Source: Pseudomonas entomophila
Lineage (GTDB): Bacteria; Pseudomonadota; Gammaproteobacteria; Pseudomonadales; Pseudomonadaceae
Direction of reading: 5' to 3'
Assembly: GCF_029478665.1 (NCBI RefSeq)
Contig: NZ_JARPQB010000009.1
Span: 1-64,000, forward strand
Length of the DNA stretch: 64,000 nt
Shown: in pieces, positions 41,297 to 49,290 of the stretch
How positions within the stretch are numbered: position 1 is the stretch's first letter
How the letters are laid out: every line of letters starts with the position of its first letter
Translations under genes and position numbers: made by a program
The notes under the pieces: model-generated
The model's input: the letters and a program-made list of their open reading frames with translations, nothing else
Told to the model about the DNA's origin: nothing
The model's database searches: none

Positions 41297-42256
41297 ATGA
41301 AGTCGCGCCTCGCCGCCCTCCTCCTGCTGCTTTGCACTGGTCTAGCCCAGGCCGCCCCCACCGTGCTGCAACGTCCCATCGACCTGGACACCGGCCAGGG
41401 CGTGCTGCACGGCAGCCTGCTGCTGCCGCAGCAGGACACTCCGCCTCCGGTGGTGCTGATCATCGCCGGCTCCGGCCCGACTGACCGCGATGGCAACAAC
41501 CCGGCTTCCGGGCGCATCGACAACCTCAAGCGCCTGGCCCTGCTGCTGGCCGGCGAGCACATCGCCAGCGTGCGCTACGACAAGCGCGGCGTGGCCGCCA
41601 GCCAACCGGCCACGCCCGACGAACGCGACCTCAGCGTGGAACGCTACGTGGCCGACGTCGTCGCCTGGGGCCAGGCATTGCGCCATGACCCACGCTTCGG
41701 CCCGCTGATTCTGGTCGGCCACAGCGAAGGCGCGCTGATCGCCAGCCTGGCCGCCGAACAGGCCGGCGCCAGCGCGGTGATCACCCTGGCCGGCAGTGGC
41801 CGCCCGGTGGCGCAGGTGCTGCGCGAGCAACTGGCCCAACGCCTGCCCCCTGCGCAACTGAACGCCGCCGTGGCGCTGATCGACAGGTTGCAGGCGGGGC
41901 AGACCAGCCTGGACGTGCCGGCGCCCCTGCGCCAGGTATTCCGCCCCAGCGTGCAGCCGTACCTGATCTCGCTGCTGCGCCAGGACCCGGCCGCAGCCTT
42001 TGCCCACCTCAAGGTGCCCGCGCTGATCGTCCAGGGGCGCAACGACGTGCAAGTCGAGGTGGCCGACGCCGAACGTCTCAAGGCCGCCAAGCCCGACGCA
42101 GAACTGGCGCTGATCGACGGCATGAACCACGTGCTGCGCATCAGCCCCCGGGACATCCGCCAACAGCGTGAAAGCTACCTGAACCCGGAGCTGCCCCTGG
42201 CGCGCGAACTGGGTGAGCGGATCGTCGCTTTCATCCACCAGTTACCACCCACCTGA
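41297..42256 (+). CDS. Secreted alpha/beta hydrolase
   Basis: The 319-residue protein has a signal peptide (MKSRLAALLLLLCTGLAQA) and an alpha/beta hydrolase fold: an oxyanion-hole segment IAGSGPTDRDGNN, nucleophile elbow GHSEG near residue 142, a late Asp in QGRNDVQVEV and His in DGMNHVL. It should be an esterase or related hydrolase in the periplasm. The ATG at 41297 is chosen over a TTG one codon earlier. Substrate unknown. Confidence 0.88.
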   Translation: MKSRLAALLLLLCTGLAQAAPTVLQRPIDLDTGQGVLHGSLLLPQQDTPPPVVLIIAGSGPTDRDGNNPASGRIDNLKRLALLLAGEHIASVRYDKRGVAASQPATPDERDLSVERYVADVVAWGQALRHDPRFGPLILVGHSEGALIASLAAEQAGASAVITLAGSGRPVAQVLREQLAQRLPPAQLNAAVALIDRLQAGQTSLDVPAPLRQVFRPSVQPYLISLLRQDPAAAFAHLKVPALIVQGRNDVQVEVADAERLKAAKPDAELALIDGMNHVLRISPRDIRQQRESYLNPELPLARELGERIVAFIHQLPPT

Positions 42257-42380
42257 GGGCTCGATCACCGACAATGCTCAGGTCTTGGCCCGAGCTGCCG
42301 ATAATGCAGCTATGAAGGTCGTGATCACGGCGCCGAGGCCCGCTGAACACCTGGCCGCCGTGCACTTGAGGATTGCCCTG

Positions 42381-43163
42381 ATGACCGATGCCCCCGCCGC
42401 CGAGGCGACAGAAGAACAAGCCCCGGACAGCGCCCCCCAGCCGTGGGCGGACCTTGCCGCCGAACACTTCCAGCTGCTGCGCCTGGCGCCGCTGCCGACC
42501 GACCGCAACAGCGGCGCGCGGCCACTGCGCTTCGTCCAGTTCGGCTACGCCGAGCGCCATGACAAGGCCCACAGCCTGCTGCGCATGGAAATCCGCCTGC
42601 CCGGACAGAAAGTGCGCAAGGAACAGAACCAGCTGGACATCCGCGTCGACCACGAGCAGCGGCTGGTGCGCATCGGCAGCGACAGTGGCCTGCAACTCGA
42701 ACCGCTGAACCGCGGTCTCGGCCGCTTCCTGCTGGCCCAGGCGGTGCAGTGGTTGCAGCAACGTTGCTCGCACTACCGGGTCGAAGGCATGAACCTGCCG
42801 AACAAGGATGCGCTCAACGAGGACACTCGCCTGCGCCGCGACCACGTGCTGGCCAGCGTCGGCCTGGCGGTGGAGTACGCCGATGGCCAGTTGCTCAAGG
42901 GGCGCGTGGTGGAAACCGCGGTGGGCCAGCTCAAGGGCGGCTGGAACACCGAGAAAGTCCAGCGCGTCGACATCATCGAGGCGGCCGGCATGCTGCAGCA
43001 GGCCGAGCAGAACCTGATGGAGAAGGAAGCCCAGTTGCGCGAGCGTGACGAGCGGGTCGCCAAGTACCGCCGTGAAGACAGCGGGTTACGCTTCACCATC
43101 ACCTGCCTGGTGGCCTTTGCGGTGTTCCAGGCGGGGCTGTTGATCTGGATCGCCACCCGCTGA
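42381..43163 (+). CDS. Hypothetical protein with coiled coil and C-terminal membrane anchor
   Basis: I do not recognise a named family. The 260-residue protein has a charged N-terminal half, a predicted coiled coil near residues 195-235 (AGMLQQAEQNLMEKEAQLRERDERV) and one hydrophobic helix at the extreme C-terminus (ITCLVAFAVFQAGLLIWIA). It would therefore be a tail-anchored inner membrane protein with its bulk in the cytoplasm. I chose the ATG at 42381, preceded by GAGG; the frame is open to 42213 but overlaps the hydrolase gene. Confidence 0.78.
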   Translation: MTDAPAAEATEEQAPDSAPQPWADLAAEHFQLLRLAPLPTDRNSGARPLRFVQFGYAERHDKAHSLLRMEIRLPGQKVRKEQNQLDIRVDHEQRLVRIGSDSGLQLEPLNRGLGRFLLAQAVQWLQQRCSHYRVEGMNLPNKDALNEDTRLRRDHVLASVGLAVEYADGQLLKGRVVETAVGQLKGGWNTEKVQRVDIIEAAGMLQQAEQNLMEKEAQLRERDERVAKYRREDSGLRFTITCLVAFAVFQAGLLIWIATR

Positions 43164-43168
43164 TTGCT

Positions 43169-43226
43169 CGCCGGCAAGCCGGCTCCTACAGAAAACATCG
43201 CGTAGGAACCGGTTTGCCGGCGAAAG
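43169..43226. repeat. Inverted REP pair, right arm decayed
   Basis: The left arm is standard (CGCCGGCAAGCCGGCTCCTA); the right arm reads CGTAGGAACCGGTTTGCCGG, with three changes. It separates the tail-anchored protein and the convergent prmB gene. Confidence 0.88.
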
Positions 43227-43259
43227 GGCTGCAAGGCAGCCCCGTTCAACTCAGACCGA

Positions 43260-44168
43260 TCATACCCGCGAAGCAAACAACGCCTGGTGCTGCCGGCACT
43301 GCTCGGCGGTCAGCATGAACACCCCGTGGCCGCCACGCTCGAACTCCAGCCAGGCGAAGTCCACTTCCGGGTACAGCGCCTCGACATGCACCTGGCTGTT
43401 GCCCACCTCGACGATCAGCAAGCCCTTCTCGGTCAGGTGCTCGGCCGCCTCGGCCAGCATCCGCCGCACCAGGTCCAGGCCATCATTGCCGCAGGCCAGG
43501 CCCAGCTCGGGCTCGTGGTGGTACTCAGCCGGCATGTCGTCGAAATCCTCGGCGTCGACATAGGGCGGGTTGGACAGGATCAGGTCGAAGCGCTGCCCCG
43601 GCAAGCCGCCGAAGCCATCGCCCTGCACGGTATAGACACGTTGTTCCAGGCCATGGCGCTCGATGTTCTGGTTGGCCACTTCCAACGCGTCGAAGGACAG
43701 GTCGGCCAGCACCACCTCGGCCTCCTGGAACACATCCGCAGCGACGATGCCAATGCAACCGGAACCGGTGCACAGGTCGAGAATGCGTGCCGGTTCCGCC
43801 GCCAGCCAAGGTTCGAAACGCTTTTCGATCAACTCGCCAATGGGGGAACGAGGCACCAGCACGCGCTCGTCGACGATGAACGACATGCCGCAGAACCATG
43901 CCTCGCCCAGCAGGTAGGCGGTGGGCACGCGCTCTTCGATGCGGCGCTTGAGCAGGTGCTGCAGGCGTACCCGTTCATCGTCCTCCAGCTGGCAGTCCAG
44001 GTAGCTGTCGGCCACCTCCCACGGCAGGTGCACCGAACCGAGCACCAGCAGGCGGGCCTCGTCCCAGGCATTGTCGGCGCCGTGGCCGAAGAACAGCTCG
44101 TGCTCATGGAAGCGGCTGACCGCCCAGCGGATATGGTCGCGCAGGGTGCGCAGGCGGGATGTGATCAC
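43260..44168 (-). CDS. prmB: Ribosomal protein L3 glutamine methyltransferase
   Basis: PrmB methylates a glutamine of protein L3 with S-adenosylmethionine. The 302-residue protein has the PrmB-type N-terminal domain, the [15 protein letters not shown]-binding loop near residue 137 and the NPPY catalytic motif near residue 202. The start codon is GTG (44168-44166), with AAAGGAG eight bases upstream. An ATG in the region is absent. In related pseudomonads it lies close to aroC, as here. Confidence 0.95.
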   Translation of the reverse strand: MITSRLRTLRDHIRWAVSRFHEHELFFGHGADNAWDEARLLVLGSVHLPWEVADSYLDCQLEDDERVRLQHLLKRRIEERVPTAYLLGEAWFCGMSFIVDERVLVPRSPIGELIEKRFEPWLAAEPARILDLCTGSGCIGIVAADVFQEAEVVLADLSFDALEVANQNIERHGLEQRVYTVQGDGFGGLPGQRFDLILSNPPYVDAEDFDDMPAEYHHEPELGLACGNDGLDLVRRMLAEAAEHLTEKGLLIVEVGNSQVHVEALYPEVDFAWLEFERGGHGVFMLTAEQCRQHQALFASRV

Positions 44169-44347
44169 GGGGTACTCCTTTTCAGACAGGACAAAAGTCT
44201 AACAGCCCACACCACACATTTGTTTTCTCCGATGGCCGAATGGATAGCCCCAGGCCAGTAACCATGCCGCCTGCAATGTCAACCATTCACATTGACGCCA
44301 AGGCGAGGGAGAATAGGTATACAAAAGCCCTATCCAAGGAGCCCTTG

Positions 44348-44941
44348 ATGTCCTCCGTTCCAACCACGATGTTCCGCCTCACTGGCCGCGACTACCCGCC
44401 GGCCAAGCTTGGCCAAGCCAGCCTGATCGTCATCGATGCGCAAAAGGAGTACCTGAGCGGTCCGCTGGCGCTGTCGGGCATGGACGAGGCCGTGGCGAAC
44501 ATCGCCAGGTTGCTCGACGCCGCCCGCAAGGCCAACCGTCCGATCATCCACGTCCGCCACCTCGGTACTGTCGGCGGTCGCTTCGACCCGCAGGGCCCGG
44601 GGGGTGAATTCATCCCCGGCCTGGAGCCGCTGGATGGCGAAGTCGTCATTGAAAAACGCATGCCCAACGCATTCAAGAACACCAAGCTGCACGAAACGCT
44701 GCAGGCGTTCGGCCCGCTGGATCTGATCGTCTGCGGCTTCATGAGCCACTCGAGCGTCAGCACCACCGTGCGCCGCGCCAAGGACTATGGTTATCGCTGC
44801 ACCCTGGTGGAAGATGCCTCGGCGACCCGTGACCTTGCCCTCAAGGATACGGTGATCCCCGCCGCGCAGATCCACCAGTGCGAAATGGCCGTGATGGCCG
44901 ACAACTTCGCCTGCGTCGCCCCCACCGCCAGCCTGGTCTGA
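44348..44941 (+). CDS. Isochorismatase-family hydrolase with Ser in place of the usual Cys
   Basis: A 197-residue protein of the isochorismatase/cysteine hydrolase superfamily. The catalytic Asp is in VIDAQKEY and the Lys in EKRMPNAF. In amidohydrolase members the nucleophile Cys follows in a CGFxxHxCVxxT context; here it reads CGFMSHSSVSTT, so that position is Ser. Members without the Cys (EntB, PhzD) hydrolyse vinyl ethers such as isochorismate, which is one option here. An AAGGAG site precedes the ATG at 44348. Function open. Confidence 0.85.
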   Translation: MSSVPTTMFRLTGRDYPPAKLGQASLIVIDAQKEYLSGPLALSGMDEAVANIARLLDAARKANRPIIHVRHLGTVGGRFDPQGPGGEFIPGLEPLDGEVVIEKRMPNAFKNTKLHETLQAFGPLDLIVCGFMSHSSVSTTVRRAKDYGYRCTLVEDASATRDLALKDTVIPAAQIHQCEMAVMADNFACVAPTASLV

Positions 44942-45028
44942 CCGAGACCGTCCGGCGGACGGGCGGAACCCAGGGGCAACCCGCAGGTCGAAATCCGGAT
45001 CAGCGTTACAAGATCCAGAGGACTTCGA

Positions 45029-45349
45029 ATGAAGCTCAAAGGCCGTTTCGATGCCAAACGCCTGCGCCAGCGCGAACCGAGCAACTGGGGCGCGCGCCTG
45101 GGCGCCGCCTTCTCGGTACTGCTCGCGACGCTGGGCATCCTTCTCGCCATGGCCGGCGTCGCCGGCCTGCTGGGCAACTACCCCGCCCTCGCCGAACTCA
45201 ACGCCAACCAACCGCTGGCGGCGACGCTCACGGTGGTCGGCATCCTGCTGCTGTATTTCGGTGTACGCGGCTGGCGCCGCAGCCGCATTCGCCTGCGCCG
45301 CGGGCACGGGCTGAATCTTGCGCCACACCTGATGAAGAAACACGACTGA
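45029..45349 (+). CDS. Hypothetical two-helix membrane protein
   Basis: The 106-residue protein has a basic N-terminal tail (KLKGRFDAKRLRQRE), two hydrophobic helices (about residues 24-48 and 64-80) and a strongly basic C-terminal tail (RGWRRSRIRLRRGHG), so both ends are predicted in the cytoplasm. I do not recognise a family. The isochorismatase-family gene ends 87 bases upstream in the same direction. A REP pair follows. Confidence 0.75.
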   Translation: MKLKGRFDAKRLRQREPSNWGARLGAAFSVLLATLGILLAMAGVAGLLGNYPALAELNANQPLAATLTVVGILLLYFGVRGWRRSRIRLRRGHGLNLAPHLMKKHD

Positions 45350-45382
45350 TCTGTCGAGCTGCCGCGAAGGGATCGAGGTCCT

Positions 45383-45471
45383 CTGTAGGAGCGGCTTCAG
45401 CCGCGATGCAGCCAGCGCCGTGTCCGGCACCCGCTTCGCGGGTGATCGCGGCTGAAGCCGCTCCTACAGAG
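45383..45471. repeat. Inverted REP pair, GCGGCTTCAGCCGC type
   Basis: Matched arms (GTAGGAGCGGCTTCAGCCGC and its complement) flank a CCCGCTTCGCGGG core. Confidence 0.92.
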
Positions 45472-45589
45472 GCGTGCCAACTCGATAGATTGTGTTTCGC
45501 CAATTTGCCGGCGAACAGCCCGCATGAGCAACCCAAGGCTTCACTCCGGCACACAGTCGCGTAAACTACGCCGCCCACGTGGAGGCACC

Positions 45590-46150
45590 ATGCAAGACGA
45601 CGATTTTTCCCTCTTCCGCAGCGAAGTACGCGGGGTCAAGCCGATCCAGCACGATCGCGCCGAGGTCGGCAAACCCAAGGCCGACCGCAAGCAACTGGCC
45701 GGCCTGCGCCAGGCGGCGACCATCCGTAGCGACCAGCCATTGGTCGTCGACGGCCTGTCCGACCAGTTCGTCATCGACGTTGGTGCCGAAGACGAACTGA
45801 TGTGGCGCCGAGACGGTGTGCAGGAGAGCCAGATCCGCAAGCTCAAACTCGGCCAGATCGCCTTCGAGGGCAGCCTCGACCTGCACGGCATGAGCGTCGA
45901 GAAAGCGCGCGAAACCCTGTGGGATTTCATCGCCGAAGCCACCAAGCTCGAAGTGCGCTGCGTGCGCGTGACCCACGGCAAGGCCGCGCGCATCGATGGC
46001 AAGCGCCCGATGATCAAGAGCCACGTCAACACCTGGCTGCGCCAACACCCGCAAGTGCTCGGCTTCGCCTCCTGCCAGGCCCGCCACGGCGGCACCGGCG
46101 CGCTGTACGTCATGCTCAAGCGAACCATGCTCGAAGGCCGCGACGAGTGA
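45590..46150 (+). CDS. Smr-domain protein
   Basis: The 186-residue protein ends in an Smr (MutS2-related) nuclease domain: LDLHGMSVEKARE (conserved DLHG) near residue 105, VTHGKAAR near 135 and a GGTGALYVML stretch near 170. Free-standing Smr proteins act as RNA endonucleases in ribosome rescue (SmrB) or as DNA nickases. A GGAGG site precedes the ATG at 45590. It lies 69 bases before folE in the same direction and may share its transcript. Confidence 0.9.
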   Translation: MQDDDFSLFRSEVRGVKPIQHDRAEVGKPKADRKQLAGLRQAATIRSDQPLVVDGLSDQFVIDVGAEDELMWRRDGVQESQIRKLKLGQIAFEGSLDLHGMSVEKARETLWDFIAEATKLEVRCVRVTHGKAARIDGKRPMIKSHVNTWLRQHPQVLGFASCQARHGGTGALYVMLKRTMLEGRDE

Positions 46151-46219
46151 CATCGCGCTTGCAGCGCCGTGCTCGGCGCCGTACCCTTCGTCTTTGCGAA
46201 ATTTTCCACAGGTAGATCC

Positions 46220-46765
46220 ATGTCCCTGGAACAGAACTACACCGAGATCCTCAGCCAGCTGGGCGAGGACGTCTCCCGCGAAGGCCTGCTCGACACGCCG
46301 AAACGGGCTGCGAAGGCCATGAAGTACCTTTGCCGCGGTTATGAGCAGACCCTGGAAGAAGTGACCAACGGTGCGCTGTTCAGCTCCGACAACAGCGAAA
46401 TGGTACTGGTCCGCGACATCGAGCTGTACTCGATGTGCGAACACCACATGCTGCCGTTCATCGGCAAGGCTCATGTCGCCTACCTCCCCAAAGGCAAGGT
46501 GCTCGGCCTGTCGAAGGTCGCGCGGATCGTCGACATGTTCGCCCGTCGCCTGCAGATCCAGGAAAACCTCAGCCGCCAGATCGCCGAAGCCGTCCAGCAG
46601 GTGACCGGCGCCGCAGGCGTGGCCGTGGTCATCGAAGCCAAGCATATGTGCATGATGATGCGCGGCGTCGAGAAACAGAACTCGACCATGCTCACCTCGG
46701 TAATGCTCGGCGAGTTCCGCGAGAACGCCGCCACCCGTAGCGAGTTCCTCAGCCTGATCAAGTGA
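46220..46765 (+). CDS. folE: GTP cyclohydrolase I
   Basis: FolE makes dihydroneopterin triphosphate from GTP, the entry to folate synthesis. The 181-residue length is normal. The zinc ligands are in [10 protein letters not shown] (Cys and His) and in KHMCMMMRG (Cys). The active-site [15 protein letters not shown] follows the first motif. It begins [11 protein letters not shown] and a terminator follows the stop. Confidence 0.96.
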   Translation: MSLEQNYTEILSQLGEDVSREGLLDTPKRAAKAMKYLCRGYEQTLEEVTNGALFSSDNSEMVLVRDIELYSMCEHHMLPFIGKAHVAYLPKGKVLGLSKVARIVDMFARRLQIQENLSRQIAEAVQQVTGAAGVAVVIEAKHMCMMMRGVEKQNSTMLTSVMLGEFRENAATRSEFLSLIK

Positions 46766-46781
46766 TCGGCCTGTGATCCGG

Positions 46782-46811
46782 AGCCGACCCTTTGGGGTCG
46801 GCTTTTTCTTT
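46782..46811 (+). terminator. Rho-independent terminator of folE
   Basis: Stem AGCCGACCC / GGGTCGGCT followed by TTTTTCTTTT. It ends 14 bases before the glutaredoxin start codon, so the glutaredoxin gene must be reached by read-through or have a promoter within folE. Confidence 0.88.
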
Positions 46812-46824
46812 TCAGGAGTTGCCC

Positions 46825-47196
46825 ATGATCGTCAAAGCCTTGCGGGTCGGCCTCGGCCAGCTCATCGTATTCGCTGACCGGATCAGCCGCCCAGCCAAGA
46901 AAAAGCGCGATGCCGCGGCTCAGGCCAGTGTCGAGCAAGAGGCCAAGGGCCTCGCGCTGTACCAGTTCCACGCCTGCCCGTTCTGCGTCAAGACCCGCCG
47001 CACCCTGCATCGGCTCAACGTCCCGGTGGCACTGCGCGACGCGAAGAACGATCCGCAGCACCGCCAGGCGCTGCTCGAAGGCGGTGGCCGGGTGAAGGTG
47101 CCGTGCCTGCGCATCGAGGAAGGCGACAAGGTCACCTGGATGTACGAATCCAAGGACATCATCGCCTACTTGGACAAACGCTTCGCCGCGATCTGA
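46825..47196 (+). CDS. Glutaredoxin-like protein with N-terminal helix
   Basis: The 123-residue protein carries a glutaredoxin domain from about residue 43 with the redox motif CPFC (FHACPFCVKTRR), the cis-Pro segment KVPCLRI and the C-terminal ESKDIIAYLDKRF helix that binds glutathione. The N-terminal 40 residues (MIVKALRVGLGQLIVFADRI) form an amphipathic or membrane-associated helix not found in classical glutaredoxins. A CAGGAG site precedes the ATG. The folE terminator lies immediately upstream. Confidence 0.9.
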   Translation: MIVKALRVGLGQLIVFADRISRPAKKKRDAAAQASVEQEAKGLALYQFHACPFCVKTRRTLHRLNVPVALRDAKNDPQHRQALLEGGGRVKVPCLRIEEGDKVTWMYESKDIIAYLDKRFAAI

Positions 47197-47214
47197 CAGC
47201 GCAGCATCGCCCCT

Positions 47215-47273
47215 GTTCGCCGGCAAGCCGGCGCCTACAGATATCGTGTAGGAGCCGGCTTTGCCGGCGAACA
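47215..47273. repeat. Inverted REP pair
   Basis: CGCCGGCAAGCCGGCGCCTA (one base changed) and an inverted GTAGGAGCCGGCTTTGCCGG copy lie between two convergent genes. Confidence 0.88.
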
Positions 47274-47283
47274 GGGCCCGAGC

Positions 47284-47886
47284 TCAATTCACCAAAGGCA
47301 CATGCCGCGGATGACTCGCCACCCGCTCCAGCCAGGCCCTCACTGCCGGGAAGTCGGCCAGGTCGAACCCGCCCTGGTGGGCCACATGGGTGTAGGCATA
47401 TAAAGCCACATCGGCAATCGAATACTGGTCCCCGACCAGGTAGGGCGTCATCTGCAACTGCCGCTCCATCACCCTGAGGGCCTTGTACCCGCCCTTGTGC
47501 AGCTTGCGATATTCCTCGATGCGCTCGTCCGGCAGCCCCAGGTAGAACTGGATGAAACGCGCCACGGCAATGTAGGGTTCATGGCTGTACTGCTCGAAGA
47601 ACTGCCACTGCAGCACCTGGGTACGCAGGCGCGGTTCGCTGGGCAGGAACTCGCTGCCGTCGGCCAGGAAGTTGAGAATCGCGTTGGACTCCCACAGGCA
47701 AGTGCCATCTTCCAGTTGCAGCACCGGCACCTTGCCGTTGGGGTTCATGGCCAGGAACTCGGGGGTCTCGGTCTCGCCCTTGAGAATATCCACCGAATGC
47801 CACTCATACGGGCGGTCAAGCAGGCTGAGCATCAGCTTGATCTTGTAGCAGTTGCCCGACTGGTAATCCCCATAGACCTTGTACAT
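47284..47886 (-). CDS. Glutathione S-transferase family protein
   Basis: The 200-residue protein has the thioredoxin-fold N-terminal domain (MYKVYGDYQSGNCYKIKLML, cis-Pro in GKVPVLQLEDG, and the glutathione gamma-glutamyl contact WESNAILNFLA) and a helical C-terminal domain from about residue 85. The Ser/Cys in SGNCYK would contact the glutathione thiol. I chose the ATG at 47886, preceded by AGGGGAGG. Substrate not predictable. Confidence 0.92.
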   Translation of the reverse strand: MYKVYGDYQSGNCYKIKLMLSLLDRPYEWHSVDILKGETETPEFLAMNPNGKVPVLQLEDGTCLWESNAILNFLADGSEFLPSEPRLRTQVLQWQFFEQYSHEPYIAVARFIQFYLGLPDERIEEYRKLHKGGYKALRVMERQLQMTPYLVGDQYSIADVALYAYTHVAHQGGFDLADFPAVRAWLERVASHPRHVPLVN

Positions 47887-48031
47887 CGCCCCTCCCCTTT
47901 TACGCAGTTGCCTATCCGAGGCCAATAGTTGGCGACTGTACGGTTAAATGCAATGGCTGCTGTATGGCAAGAAACACCCCACGACGCGATAGCCTGAAAA
48001 TAATGCATACCTCTGTACAAGGAATTACCCC

Positions 48032-49222
48032 ATGACCGATGCCACCTCCGCGCGCCTGCGGCCGCTGGCTGACAGCTCACCTTCGGCGGTGGTCGCCGGC
48101 TTCATCGCCATGCTCACCGGCTATACCAGCTCGCTGGTGCTGATGTTCCAGGCCGGCCAGGCGGCGGGGCTCACCAGCGCGCAGATCTCGTCGTGGATCT
48201 GGGCGCTGTCAATCGGCATGGCGGCGTGCAGCATCGGCCTGTCGCTGCGTTATCGAACACCCATCACAGTGGCCTGGTCGACGCCCGGGGCGGCGCTGCT
48301 GATCACCAGCCTGGGCGGTGTCAGCTACAGCGAAGCCATCGGCGCCTACATCACCTGCGCCGTATTGGTGCTGATCTGCGGACTGACCGGCAGCTTCGAG
48401 CGCCTGGTCAGGCGCATCCCCGCCTCGCTGGCCTCGGCATTGCTGGCCGGCATCCTGTTCAAGATCGGCAGCGAGATCTTCGTCGCCGCGCAGCACCGCA
48501 CCCTGCTGGTGCTGGGAATGTTCTTCAGTTACCTGCTGGTCAAACGCCTGTCGCCGCGCTATTGCGTGCTCGCCGCGCTGCTGGTCGGCACGGCGCTGTC
48601 CGGTGCCCTGGGGTTGCTGGACTTCAGCGGTTTCCAACTGGAAGTCGCCACGCCGGTGTGGACTACCCCGAGCTTCTCGCTGGCGGCGACCATCAGCATC
48701 GGCATCCCGCTGTTCGTCGTGGCCATGACCTCGCAGAACATGCCAGGGGTCGCCGTGCTGCGCGCCGACGGGTACCAGGTGCCCGCATCGCCCCTGATCT
48801 CGGCCACTGGCTTCGCCTCGTTGCTGCTGGCACCGTTCGGCTCCCACGGCATCAACCTGGCAGCGATCAGCGCGGCGATCTGCACCGGCCCGCATGCCCA
48901 TGAAGACCCGGCCAAGCGCTACACCGCGGCGGTCTGGTGCGGAATCTTCTATGGCGTGGCCGGCACTTTTGGCGCCACCCTGGCGGCGCTGTTCGGCGCG
49001 CTGCCCAAGGAGCTGGTACTTTCGATCGCCGCCCTGGCGCTGTTCGGCTCGATCATGAACGGCCTGAGCGTGGCCATGGGCGAGGCCCGTGAACGCGAGG
49101 CGGCGCTGATCACGTTCATGGTGACGGCATCGGGCTTCACCCTGTTCTCGATCGGGTCGGCGTTCTGGGGGATCGTCGCGGGGGTGTTGACCCTGCTGAT
49201 CCTGAGCCCGCGCAAGGGTTGA
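48032..49222 (+). CDS. benE: BenE-family benzoate/proton symporter-like transporter
   Basis: The 396-residue membrane protein has about twelve hydrophobic segments and clear BenE features: GFIAMLTGYTSSLVLMFQA at the N-terminus (key word TGYTSSL), TPITVAWSTPGAALL near residue 80 and TSQNMPGVAVLRADGY near 240. BenE usually sits with benABCD; no benzoate catabolic gene is visible here, so this may be a stand-alone paralogue with another aromatic acid as substrate. Confidence 0.9.
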   Translation: MTDATSARLRPLADSSPSAVVAGFIAMLTGYTSSLVLMFQAGQAAGLTSAQISSWIWALSIGMAACSIGLSLRYRTPITVAWSTPGAALLITSLGGVSYSEAIGAYITCAVLVLICGLTGSFERLVRRIPASLASALLAGILFKIGSEIFVAAQHRTLLVLGMFFSYLLVKRLSPRYCVLAALLVGTALSGALGLLDFSGFQLEVATPVWTTPSFSLAATISIGIPLFVVAMTSQNMPGVAVLRADGYQVPASPLISATGFASLLLAPFGSHGINLAAISAAICTGPHAHEDPAKRYTAAVWCGIFYGVAGTFGATLAALFGALPKELVLSIAALALFGSIMNGLSVAMGEAREREAALITFMVTASGFTLFSIGSAFWGIVAGVLTLLILSPRKG

Positions 49223-49230
49223 AACAGCCG

Positions 49231-49277
49231 TTCGCCGGCAAGCCGGTGCCTACCGGACATCTGTAGCCGGCGAACCG
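49231..49277. repeat. Degenerate REP pair
   Basis: TTCGCCGGCAAGCCGGTGCC and a short inverted CTGTAGCCGGCGAA remnant; both copies carry changes and the pair has collapsed to 47 bases. Confidence 0.7.
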
Positions 49278-49290
49278 GGCTTTGCGGGCG

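Noticed and set aside
42213..42380. Earlier start for the tail-anchored protein
   Set aside because: The extension overlaps the 3' end of the hydrolase gene and has no ribosome binding site; GAGG before the ATG at 42381 is better.
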